Assembly: GCA_963730225.1 (NCBI GenBank)
Contig: CAVSQX010000005.1
Location: 65,094 to 129,093 of the forward strand
Length of the DNA: 64,000 bases
DNA from: CAVSQX01 sp963730225
Lineage (GTDB): Bacteria; Planctomycetota; Phycisphaerae; Tepidisphaerales; Tepidisphaeraceae
Direction: 5' to 3'
The position numbers and the translations under genes were made by a program. The notes under the pieces were generated by a model that saw only the letters and a program-made list of their open reading frames with translations, was not told the origin of the DNA and searched no databases. Below are positions 50,870-59,077 of this stretch, piece by piece. The first letter of the stretch is position 1. Every line of letters starts with the position of its first letter.

Positions 50870-51990
50870 TCGCCGTGAAACGACCGTTGCTTCACATCTT
50901 CGCACTGGCTTTGGCGCTGGTGATTCTGATTCCGCTGGCGTGGGCCGTCAGCACCGCGCTGAAAACCCGCCAGCAGGTTTACGCCGTTCCGCCCAAATGG
51001 ATTCCCACCAGCTACCGCGCCCCCAATTCGACCGGCCGGCTTCGCCCGGTCACCGTGATCGATCGCATCAACCAACCCGCCGCCGAAGTTCAGCTTCTCT
51101 CCGGACCCCAATTCGGCGAAACGCTCGCATTACCGCTGACCGATCTACGCCACGACGGCGACCAATGGTTCGCCAAGCTGCGCGCTCCCGACCCGGTCGC
51201 CATTCGTCTCCAGCGAATGTTCCCCGGCGGCGTCGCCGAGATTCGCTTTGCCGATTCCGACCAGATCGTTTTCGTGCCGCCGTCGCAACTTCACGCCGTG
51301 CTCGACCCGCAGTGGCGCAATTTCGCCGCCGCCTGGCGCTCGCTGCCGCTGCCGTTCCACTGGTTTTTGCTCAACACGTTTACCATCACCGTCATCAACG
51401 TGTTCGGGCAGATGTTCAGTTGTTCGCTGGTGGCGTACGGTTTCGCGCGTTTTCGCTTCCGGGGCCGAACCCCGTTGTTTCTGCTGCTGCTTTCCACGAT
51501 GATGCTTCCGCCGCAAGTGACGATGATTCCGCAGTTTCTTTTTTGGACCCGCCTGCACGCCGTCGACACGTTCGCCCCGCTGACCATTCCCTCGCTTTTT
51601 GCCTCCAGCGCGTTTTTCGTTTTTCTTCTGCGCCAGTTTTATCTCTCCCTGCCGCGCGAGCTCGATGAAGCCGCCATGCTCGACGGCTGCGGCCCGCTGC
51701 GCATCTGGTGGCAAATTCTGCTGCCCCTGACCCGCCCCGCGCTCATCACGGTCGGCGTGCTATCCTTCATCGGAAGCTGGGACGATTTCGCCGGCCCGTT
51801 GATCTACCTCAGCAGTCTTCGCAACTACACCGTCAGCCTGGCCCTTCGGCTTTTCCAGGACCAGTTCGGCACCGATTTCAGCCTGCTGATGGCCGCCGCA
51901 CTGGTTCACATGGTCCCGGTGATTTTGCTTTTCTTCATCGCTCAACGTTATTTCGTCAAAGGAATCGCCATGACCGGACTCAAGGCCTGA
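50866..51990 (+). CDS. ABC sugar transporter permease, MalG/UgpE type, with long periplasmic insert
   Basis: A 374-residue permease. One helix (LLHIFALALALVILIPLAWAV) is followed by about 120 residues of non-membrane sequence (residues 40-160, with PPKWIPTSYRAPNSTGRL and a small beta-rich domain) before the other five helices; the EAA motif is LDEAAMLDGCGPLRIWWQILLPLTRP. Start is TTG 50866, overlapping the previous stop, or GTG 50875. Such inserts are known in some MalG-like permeases and may touch the binding protein. No ATP-binding subunit follows; a shared MsmK-type ATPase is presumably encoded elsewhere. Confidence 0.88.
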   Translation: MIAVKRPLLHIFALALALVILIPLAWAVSTALKTRQQVYAVPPKWIPTSYRAPNSTGRLRPVTVIDRINQPAAEVQLLSGPQFGETLALPLTDLRHDGDQWFAKLRAPDPVAIRLQRMFPGGVAEIRFADSDQIVFVPPSQLHAVLDPQWRNFAAAWRSLPLPFHWFLLNTFTITVINVFGQMFSCSLVAYGFARFRFRGRTPLFLLLLSTMMLPPQVTMIPQFLFWTRLHAVDTFAPLTIPSLFASSAFFVFLLRQFYLSLPRELDEAAMLDGCGPLRIWWQILLPLTRPALITVGVLSFIGSWDDFAGPLIYLSSLRNYTVSLALRLFQDQFGTDFSLLMAAALVHMVPVILLFFIAQRYFVKGIAMTGLKA

Positions 51991-51994
51991 AGAA

Positions 51995-53239
51995 ATGGAC
52001 GGCACCAAACTAATTCGTTTTGGCCTGACCGGACTGGGCGGCTACGCCGGTTGGGCGTGCGATCAGCTCCTGGCCGATTCCCTCTCCGCTTCCCCGCACG
52101 TTCGCCTCTGCGCCGTTTGCGATCCCGATCCCAGCGCCTTCCCGGCCCGGATCGAGCGGCTCGGGCGGGCCGATGTCGCCATCTTCGAGAAGCTCGACGA
52201 TCTGCTGGCGGAAAACCTCGACGCCGTTTGGCTGCCGCTTCCGATCGATTTGCATCGCCCCTTCACCGAGCGATGCCTGGCCGCCGGAAAATCCGTGCTG
52301 GTGGAGAAGCCGGCGGCGGGGTGCATCGACGATGTCGATGCGATGATCCGCGCCCGAGATCAGTCCGGCTGCCCCATCGCGGTCGGATTCCAGAATCTTT
52401 TCGATCCCGCCGCCTGGACGATCAAGCGACGCATTCTCGATGGCGTCATCGGGCAACCGCGCCGCGCCGCCGTGGTGGCTTGCTGGCCGCGAAGCGATTC
52501 CTATTTCTCCCGTAATCCTTGGGCCGGCAAACTTCGGCGCAACGGCGTCTGGATTCTCGACAGCCCCGCCAACAACGCCATGGCTCATTTTCTCAATCTC
52601 GCGCTCTTCCTTCTGGGCCCCACCGAGCCGCAATCCGCCGCTCCACTTTCGATCCAGGCCGAGCTGTATCGCGCCAACCCGATCGAAAACTACGACACGT
52701 GCTGTTTGAATTGCGATCTGGACGGCGGGTGCCGATTGCTGGTGGCGATGACGCACGCCTGTCGCCGCGATGTGAACCATCCCGTGATCACCATCACCGG
52801 CGATCGCGCCGCCGTTCATTTCTGGAGCAACAGCCGATACGAAATCGTTCCCCTGACCGCCGGCCAGCCGCCGATCGAATCCATCCCCGCCCATCCGCAC
52901 AACGGCCCGCTTGTCTTCCTGCAATTCGCCGCCCACCTGCGTGGCGAGTCGGCGCCCATCGCCACTTTGGAAAACGCGCGCGTGCACACGCTGGCCGTCA
53001 ACGGCGCATCGGAAGCGAGTCCGATTCACGATATCCCTTCGACCTTGATCGAAACGATCCGCGCCCCCGACGGCTCCGCTCTGCGAACCGTTCCCGGCAT
53101 CGAAGATGCATTTGAAACCTGCGTCCGCACCGGCCGCCCGTTGCACGCAAGCGCTCTTGTTCCCTGGAGCCGCCCCGCCGGAATCAAATCCCTCATCGGC
53201 TACTCGCACTTCGTCTCCCCCAAAATCCAAGTCCCATAA
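51995..53239 (+). CDS. Gfo/Idh/MocA-family oxidoreductase
   Basis: A 414-residue NAD(P)-dependent sugar oxidoreductase. IRFGLTGLGGYAGWACDQLL is the Rossmann motif, LDAVWLPLPIDLHRPFTERCLAAGKSVLVEKPAAG carries the catalytic-region EKP. The C-part has the usual mixed sheet, with a cysteine-bearing LNCDLDGGCRLLVAMTHACRRDV. It starts four bases after the permease stop, so it probably acts on the sugar imported by the ABC system. Confidence 0.88.
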   Translation: MDGTKLIRFGLTGLGGYAGWACDQLLADSLSASPHVRLCAVCDPDPSAFPARIERLGRADVAIFEKLDDLLAENLDAVWLPLPIDLHRPFTERCLAAGKSVLVEKPAAGCIDDVDAMIRARDQSGCPIAVGFQNLFDPAAWTIKRRILDGVIGQPRRAAVVACWPRSDSYFSRNPWAGKLRRNGVWILDSPANNAMAHFLNLALFLLGPTEPQSAAPLSIQAELYRANPIENYDTCCLNCDLDGGCRLLVAMTHACRRDVNHPVITITGDRAAVHFWSNSRYEIVPLTAGQPPIESIPAHPHNGPLVFLQFAAHLRGESAPIATLENARVHTLAVNGASEASPIHDIPSTLIETIRAPDGSALRTVPGIEDAFETCVRTGRPLHASALVPWSRPAGIKSLIGYSHFVSPKIQVP

Positions 53240-53596
53240 CACGGCAGGCCAGAGCGCAGCGCCGGCCCGCATGCATTTGTTCCTCGACTCATTCAAAACA
53301 ACCATGACCTCTCAAAACGAACTCTTTGGCGCAACGCGATCCGGTCGCATTTCTTACGTCAGCTTCCCACCATTTTGAACTCTCAAAACAACCCATCGCC
53401 CTTTCCCCAATTCTTTCGCCCTCCAAAAACCACACGTCTTCACAACTAATTTAGCCACAACATCTTAACGAGATTCTTTTCCCCCCATTTTACGTCTGGC
53501 ATACCCCTCGCTTTAAGGCTTTGCGTCTCAGTCGTCCTCAGAGTCGCAACCAGCAACTCGGCCGCCTGGACGAGATCAAATAACACGAGGTACGCC
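53240..53596. other. 357-bp intergenic region upstream of the degenerate receiver
   Basis: More AT-rich than its surroundings and rich in C runs. A 24-codon plus-strand frame (53304-53378, beginning MTSQNELFGATRSGR) is possible but has no ribosome site and I do not call it. GGCATACCCCTCGCTTTAAGG at about 53502 may be promoter-like for the next gene, which has GAGG six bases before its ATG. Confidence 0.4.
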
Positions 53597-54037
53597 ATGT
53601 TTAAGAATCAAGACGACCAGGTTTCGATCCTGGGAATTTGCGTGGATGAACCGCAAATGGTGGGCCGCACCGCCGGCCTCAATTTCTGCGCCGTCCGTTC
53701 CGGCCGACGCGCCATCGACATGCTCCGAATGCTTTCCTTCGACCTGGTCCTTGCCGGGATGCGAATCCCCGACATCGGCACCTGGGACCTTGTCCGCCGA
53801 CTCCGCGCCGGCTGGCCCTGGCAGAAGTGGGCGCTGGTCAGCAACGCCATCAGCGAGCAGCAGGAAATCACCGCGCGCATGTTCGGCTCGCTGAGAATCT
53901 ACGACGTGATGCCCAGCAGCGATGAGCTGATTCAGCTCACCACCGCTCTGCGCGAAAAGGCCGCCCTGGCGGTTCTGCATCGCAACTACGGCCGCAACGT
54001 CGGCAACCCGACCTCGCCGACCGCCGTGGTTTCGTAA
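53597..54037 (+). CDS. Degenerate receiver-domain protein (pseudo-receiver)
   Basis: A 146-residue protein with the receiver fold pattern: VSILGICVDEPQMV, DLVLAGMRIPDIGTWDLVRRL and KWALVSNAISEQQEITARMFGS. At the phosphorylation site the usual LLDMRMPD reads LAGMRIPD, so the acceptor Asp is Gly54, and no conserved Lys is evident at the end. It therefore cannot be phosphorylated in the normal way and may act by binding alone. Start ATG 53597 has GAGG six bases upstream. The next gene, a small acidic protein, may be a partner. Confidence 0.7.
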   Translation: MFKNQDDQVSILGICVDEPQMVGRTAGLNFCAVRSGRRAIDMLRMLSFDLVLAGMRIPDIGTWDLVRRLRAGWPWQKWALVSNAISEQQEITARMFGSLRIYDVMPSSDELIQLTTALREKAALAVLHRNYGRNVGNPTSPTAVVS

Positions 54038-54128
54038 TCGTGTCAGCGTTAATCGGATCTTCGCCCAGCTCGGGCCGGAGAAAGTGCAACAGATATTCGT
54101 TCGTTCAGAGAGTCATCAGGAGATCGCC

Positions 54129-54377
54129 ATGAGCCAGTCAACCCAAGTCATTGATGTGTTCCAGGCCGCTTACACCGACCTGTATTTCGCTCCGCCGCTG
54201 GAGCTGGATTACGACGAGCCCAACGCCGTCGTGGACGCCGACGCGATGGAGTTCGTGGTCATGGGCAATCCTGTTCGGTCCATCGAGATGCCGGTGATCG
54301 TCACCCCGGCCCGGCGGGAACAAGCCCCGCCGCTCGTTGAAACGGCCGACGTGGCGCCGCAACGAACCGCCGCCTGA
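54129..54377 (+). CDS. Small acidic protein, function unknown
   Basis: An 82-residue protein (MSQSTQVIDVFQAAYTDLYF...DYDEPNAVVDADAMEFVVMGN), acidic in the middle and Pro/Ala-rich at the end, with no family I recognise. AGGAG stands seven bases before the ATG. It lies 91 bases after the degenerate receiver and is followed by a terminator, so the two form a short unit. Confidence 0.62.
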   Translation: MSQSTQVIDVFQAAYTDLYFAPPLELDYDEPNAVVDADAMEFVVMGNPVRSIEMPVIVTPARREQAPPLVETADVAPQRTAA

Positions 54378-54382
54378 GGCCC

Positions 54383-54404
54383 CCGCCCCCGCGGGCGGAT
54401 TTTT
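54383..54404 (+). terminator. Intrinsic terminator after the small acidic protein gene
   Basis: CCGCCC-CCGC-GGGCGG stem-loop (54383-54398) followed by ATTTTT, six bases after the stop codon at 54377. Confidence 0.75.
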
Positions 54405-54505
54405 GCAGGAGCCATCATTTTCGTGGGTTCAGTAGTTTCAGAAACATTTTTATCCGGCGCGCGGCCTGAGAAACCGCCGCTCCTAACGGAGAGAGAGAGA
54501 AAATC

Positions 54506-55694
54506 ATGTTTGCGCGAATCAAAAAATTCATTCCGGAGGGTCCAAACCCCCGTCCTTCGTTTACGCGCCGGCCCAAAGGGCCGGGCTTCTTGCCCCAAAA
54601 CCCTGCTCAACCTTGCCGCCGCCGCCGCAGCCCTGTGCCTATCGGCCAGTTCCTACGGCGCGATCGTCAGCGACATCACCAGCATCAGCACCACATTCGT
54701 CGGTGGAACCTCCACCACGCTGCATAGCATCGCCGGCGGTGGAACATCGGCCACCGGCTTCCTGACCTCCAACAGCTACACCGTCACTTACGAGGGCGGC
54801 GATTTGGAAGTCAACCAGGTTAATACCGGAAGCACCACCTACAACGTCGGTGCCGAGGGGACCGCCGTCGTCCGCCGCGACAACGTGAATCCCAACACCG
54901 ACGTTCTCTGGTACGCCGCCGACGGCAACATCAGCACGCACAACGGCAGCACCATCAAGCTCGATGGTCCCCAGGACTCCGGCTACAACCAGGCCCTGAG
55001 CTCCAACAATCTTCTCGTCGGCGCCAACGACATCTTCGCCAACATGGACGCCAGCGGTAACAACGACACCGACGTCGAACGCATCGACATGATCTATTCC
55101 AACGGCATCTCCACCGGCAGCGGCGATGCATTTGAGATTCTCGATCGCAACGACGTAGGCGATCACGCCGCGTTCAAGATCGCCGCCATCACGTCTCTCG
55201 ACTCCAATGGCAATCCCGCCAGCTACGGCCCGTTGATGTCCTTCTCGCAGGGCTCATGGGGCAACACCGCGCTGCTCCAGACGCAGGGCTACGCCGTGCT
55301 GCGCGAAAACAACACCGGCTCGGGCTCGGGCGTCTTTCATCCGTCCGACCAGGCCGATTCCACCGTCGGCGGGGTCGTTATCCCCGTGCTGAATCTCATC
55401 GACGGCACCAAGGGATCGGCCGGCCCCTCCAGCACGCAAACCATCTACGGCTATTCGCTCTTTGCCGCCGACACCACCGGCAACGGATCGCAGTTGGTGA
55501 ATTACCTGAACTCAACTTATTTCCCAACCTGCACCGATACCAACGACTGCATGACCGGCGGCCTCAATCCCCTGGGTGCTACTGGCGAGCTTCTAACTCC
55601 GATGACATCCATCCCCGAACCCTCGGCCGCCACCCTGGCCGTCTTCGGTTCGGTCGGAATTCTCACTTCGCGCCGAAGGAGACGCAGAGACTGA
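54506..55694 (+). CDS. PEP-CTERM-type secreted protein; frameshift and repeat in its signal region
   Basis: A secreted, Ser/Thr/Asn/Gly-rich protein ending SIPEPSAATLAVFGSVGILTSRRRRRRD: a PEP motif, hydrophobic helix and Arg cluster recognised by exosortase-type sorting. The signal peptide core is LLNLAAAAAALCLSASSYGA. Two starts are possible. ATG 54506 (MFARIKKFI, preceded by a GGAGAGAG stretch) looks right but is one frame away from the rest; removing one C from C4 at 54593-54596 joins them into about 395 residues. A frame from 54423 is open but has an unlikely leader. A TTTAC hairpin repeat (54556-54600) lies between start and signal core. The mature part resembles no enzyme. No exosortase is in the window. 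Confidence 0.78.
54556..54600. repeat. TTTAC-type hairpin repeat in the signal-peptide region of the PEP-CTERM gene
   Basis: TTCGTTTACGCGCCGGCCC-AAA-GGGCCGG, then GCTTCTTGCCCC. It would encode TRRPKGPGF between the start codon and the hydrophobic core, lengthening the N-region. Confidence 0.65.
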
Positions 55695-55777
55695 CATTCG
55701 TGAACTTCACCTCCGCGCGACGGAAACGTTTCGCGGCGGCGTGGCGGATTGTCCGCCGAAATTGTAGCTCTCTCTCA

Positions 55778-55818
55778 ACCGCCCACGAACCTTCCAACGG
55801 TTCGGGGGCGGTTTTTTT
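55778..55818 (+). terminator. Strong intrinsic terminator after the PEP-CTERM gene
   Basis: A 14-bp stem with one mismatch (55778-55791 with 55799-55812, ACCGCCCACGAACC), a seven-base loop and seven T (55812-55818), 83 bases after the stop codon. Confidence 0.88.
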
Positions 55819-55895
55819 GTCCCGTAATTCCACGATTTTTCATCCTGACCCGCGACATTCAACAGCACTGCCGCCAACGTCCGATCTACCTATTG

Positions 55896-55921
55896 CGTAG
55901 CGGTCGCCCCGAAGGGGCACG
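55896..55921 (+). repeat. 26-bp hairpin repeat before the GH15-ferredoxin gene
   Basis: Starts GCGTAGCGGTCG and ends CCCCGAAGGGGCAC; 25 of 26 bases match 27811-27836. It lies 36 bases upstream of the ATG at 55958. Confidence 0.7.
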
Positions 55922-55957
55922 TTTCGTCCGGCTTTTCAAACCCGAAAGCGCTCGTCT

Positions 55958-58413
55958 ATGCCCCGTGACATTCCCGTCGGTAACGGCCGCCTGCTCGTCA
56001 CCTTCGACAGCGAATACCAAATCCGCGACATTTATTTTCCCCACGTCGGACAGGAAAACCACGCCGGCGCAGGCCCCTGCCGATTCGGCGTCTACACCGA
56101 CATCCCCGGCTCCCGCAAATCCGCCCTTTTCTGGACCAGCTCGCCCGGCTGGAACATCCGCCAACGCTATCTCCGCGACACATTGGCCACCAGCATCAGC
56201 CTCGATCATCCGACGCTGCAACTGGCGATGTACTGCAACGACGCCGTCGATTTCCACCGCAACATTCTCGTCCGCAAAATCAAAATCAAAAATCTCGCCA
56301 ACCATGAGCGCGTCGTCCGCCTGATGCACCATCAGGATTTCAACATGTTCGGCACCAAGGTCGGCGACACCGCCTACTACGATCCCGACCTGCGCTCCAT
56401 CGTCCACTACCGCACCCAGCGCTATCTCATGGTGACGTTCTTCACCCACGGCGAGCAGCGCATCGACGAATACGCCACCGGCACTTCCGGCTTCCACGGT
56501 GCCGAAGGAACCTGGCGCGACGCCGAAGACGGACATCTCCAGGGCAACGCCATCGCCCAGGGAGCCGTCGACAGCACCATCGCCCATCACGCCCAGCTTC
56601 CCCCCAACGGCGAGCGCATCGTCTACATGGTCATCGTCGCCGCCCACTCACGCGATGAACTTCTCGAACTGCACAAATGGCTCACGAAAATGAGCCCGCA
56701 GGGTGTCATCGACCGAACCACCAATTATTGGCGGCTCTGGATTGCCGGCACCAACATCAACTTCGGCAATCTCCCCCCGAAAGTGATCGAGCTTTTCAAA
56801 CGTTCGCTGCTGGTGATGCGCACGCAGATCGACGACGGCGGGGCGATCGTCGCCGCCAACGATTCGGATATCATGCAATTTTCGCGCGACACCTACAGCT
56901 ACGTCTGGCCGCGCGACGGCGCACTGGTCGCCGACGCTCTGGATCTGGCCGGCTTCTCCGACATCGCCCGCTGGTTCTACAGTTTCTGTTCCCGCACGAT
57001 CACCGAAGACGGCTACTTCTATCACAAGTACAACCCCGACGGCTCCCCCGCCTCGAGTTGGCATCCATGGGTTCTGAAAAATGTCCGCGCCATGCCCATT
57101 CAGGAAGACGAAACCGCCCTGGTCGTCTGGGCCATCTGGCGGCACTACTACCGTTACCGCGACATCGAATTCATCCGTCCGCTCTGGGTCGATGTCGTGC
57201 AAAAAGCCGCCGATTTCATGTGCCGCTACCGCGATCCGCGCACGGGGTTGCCGCTGCCCAGCTACGATCTGTGGGAAGAGCGTTGGGGCGTACACGCTTT
57301 CACCGTCGCCACCGTTTATGGCGCTCTCAAAGCCGCCCGCAACTTCGCCGTCTGCTTCGGCGACCGCGAACGCGCCCAGCGTTACGCCCACGCCGCCGAC
57401 GAAATCCATTCCGCCGCCGCCAAATATCTCTGGAACGAAAAGCTGAATCGTTTCGTCCGCCGCCTCGTTCCCAGGGATCAACCAACGCCGCCCGACGACG
57501 TTTCCGATCCCGGTTTAGCGCCTGGTTCACGCCGGCCCGCAGGACCGGGCTTTCCCCCGCCTCCAACGAAATCTACGAAATCGACGAAGTCATCGACGCC
57601 TCCCTTTTCGCCATCTTCAAATTCCATCTTTTCGACATCGACGATCCGCGTGTCACCTCCACGATGAAAGCCGTCGAAGAAAAACTTTGGATCAAAACCA
57701 AAGTCGGCGGCGTCGCCCGCTACGAAGACGACTACTACCATCGCGTCTCCACCGACATCGCCTCCGTTCCCGGCAATCCGTGGTTCGTCTGCACGCTTTG
57801 GCTGGCCGACTATTTCATCTCCCGCGCCAAAACCCCCGCCGAGTTGAAACTCGCCCTGCCGATCTTCGAATGGACCGCCGCCCACTCCCTCGAATCCGGC
57901 GTGCTCGCCGAGCAGGTGAACCCCTACACGAATCAGCCCATCAGCGTCAGCCCCTTGACCTGGTCGCACGCCACCGTCGTCTCCACCGCCATCAAATACC
58001 TCGAAAAGCTCGAGCAGCTCCAATCCTGCGACGCCTGCAATCAGCCCGTTTTCCGTCTTCGCCGCACCGGCCCGGTCGAGGTGAAATCGCAAGCCACCTT
58101 CGATCGTCTCGAAGCCGAATTCGACATGCCCGTCCACCGCGAAACCACCAGCCCCATCGGCAAATTCACCAAGGACGACCCGCGCAGCCGGCAAACTCTC
58201 GCCGCGACATTATCGATCGACATCCGCGACTGCATCGGCTGCGAAGTCTGCGTCGCCCACTGTCACCGCGATGTGCTCACCATGGTCGACGGCAAAGCGC
58301 TGATCGACTTGCGTCATCTGAACCAATGCGACATGGACGGCCACTGCGTCGAAGTCTGCCCCACCGATGTGATCGCGCTAAAACTTCTCCCCGCTCCCGC
58401 CACCGCCGCCTGA
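55958..58413 (+). CDS. GH15 glucoamylase-like enzyme fused to a 2[4Fe-4S] ferredoxin domain; one-base frameshift
   Basis: The first 730 residues resemble GH15 glucoamylase/glucodextranase-type enzymes: an N-terminal beta domain, then (alpha/alpha)6 barrel motifs YVWPRDGALVADAL, EDGYFYHKYNPDGS, PIQEDETALVVWAI, SYDLWEERWGVHAFT (general acid E440) and LAEQVNPYTNQPISVSPLTWSHAT (base Glu). No signal peptide is present. After a linker, residues 755-805 form a ferredoxin: CIGCEVCVAHCH (C759, C762, C765, C769) and CDMDGHCVEVCP (C791, D794, C797, C801). D794 replaces a cysteine, as in Pyrococcus furiosus ferredoxin. The frame breaks at C5 (57553-57557); adding one C restores about 818 residues. A hairpin repeat lies just before the break. 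Confidence 0.82.
57511..57557. repeat. TTTAG-type hairpin repeat inside the GH15-ferredoxin gene
   Basis: GGTTTAGCGCCTGG, then CGCCGGCCC-GCA-GGACCGGGC and TTTCCCCC. It adds about 14 residues (GLAPGSRRPAGPGF) to a surface loop and ends in the C run where the frame is lost. Confidence 0.62.
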
Positions 58414-58518
58414 AAAAGCATCGCCAGTACAAAGCCGCGGATGTCATCCGCGGTCTTCATTCCCTTTTTTCGAATTTCGCACTTCGAATTTCCCCCCGCC
58501 CGCACTAAAATCCCCCTC

Positions 58519-58917
58519 ATGCGTTTCCGCGTGATTCTCCTCTTGTCCTTGTTTCCCTTCCTCCTGGCCGACGCTCCCACCACCTCACCAACCACCGTCC
58601 CCACCACCGCCCCCATCTCCCTCACCTGGGACCAGGCCAAATCGCACCTCAACGCCTTTGCCACCGTCACCGGCCCCGTCGTCGGCACTCACCTTGCCGG
58701 CTCGGCCATCATCCTCAACATCGGCCAGGACTATCCCAGCCCGAGTCGTTTCACCGTTTACATTCCCGCCGCCGCCGCCGCTGCTTTCCCCACCGATCGC
58801 GATCAAGGCAAAACCATTTCCGTCACCGGCGTCATCAAGCTCTACCACAACCTCCCGGAAATCCAGGCCACCCCGACCGACATCACCATCGTCGCCGCCC
58901 CGGCCACTCAACCGTGA
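58519..58917 (+). CDS. Secreted OB-fold-like protein
   Basis: A 132-residue protein with a signal peptide (MRFRVILLLSLFPFLLADAP), a Thr/Pro linker, and an OB-like beta domain (HLNAFATVTGPVVGTHLAGSAIILNIGQDYPSPSRFTVYIP...GKTISVTGVIKLYHNLPEIQATPTDITIV). The final part (GxIxxYxxxPEIxxxxPxxI) is as in secreted OB-fold proteins and some nuclease-associated domains. A role in binding nucleic acid or carbohydrate is possible. No operon partner is evident. Confidence 0.65.
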   Translation: MRFRVILLLSLFPFLLADAPTTSPTTVPTTAPISLTWDQAKSHLNAFATVTGPVVGTHLAGSAIILNIGQDYPSPSRFTVYIPAAAAAAFPTDRDQGKTISVTGVIKLYHNLPEIQATPTDITIVAAPATQP

Positions 58918-58936
58918 CTTCTTGAATCAAATTCGG

Positions 58937-59025
58937 TTGGCCACAGATGAGGAGGATGAACACAGATCAATGCAATCGCATCGTCCGCCTCTTTCATCTG
59001 TGTCCATCTTCTTCATCCGTGGCAA
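58937..59025. repeat. Inverted repeat with CCACAGATGAGGAGGATG arms
   Basis: Left arm 58937-58967 (TTGGCCACAGATGAGGAGGA then TGAACACAGAT) and right arm 58996-59025, the near-perfect complement, with a 28-base middle. This sequence type occurs widely between genes in environmental bacteria. Confidence 0.75.
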
Positions 59026-59077
59026 GAAATTCCTCCTTCATTGGACCGCCCTGCCACCTTGACGTAAAATTAAGCAA

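Noticed and set aside
53304..53378. A 24-codon short gene
   Set aside because: No ribosome site, no homology that I can recognise, and AT-rich intergenic setting.
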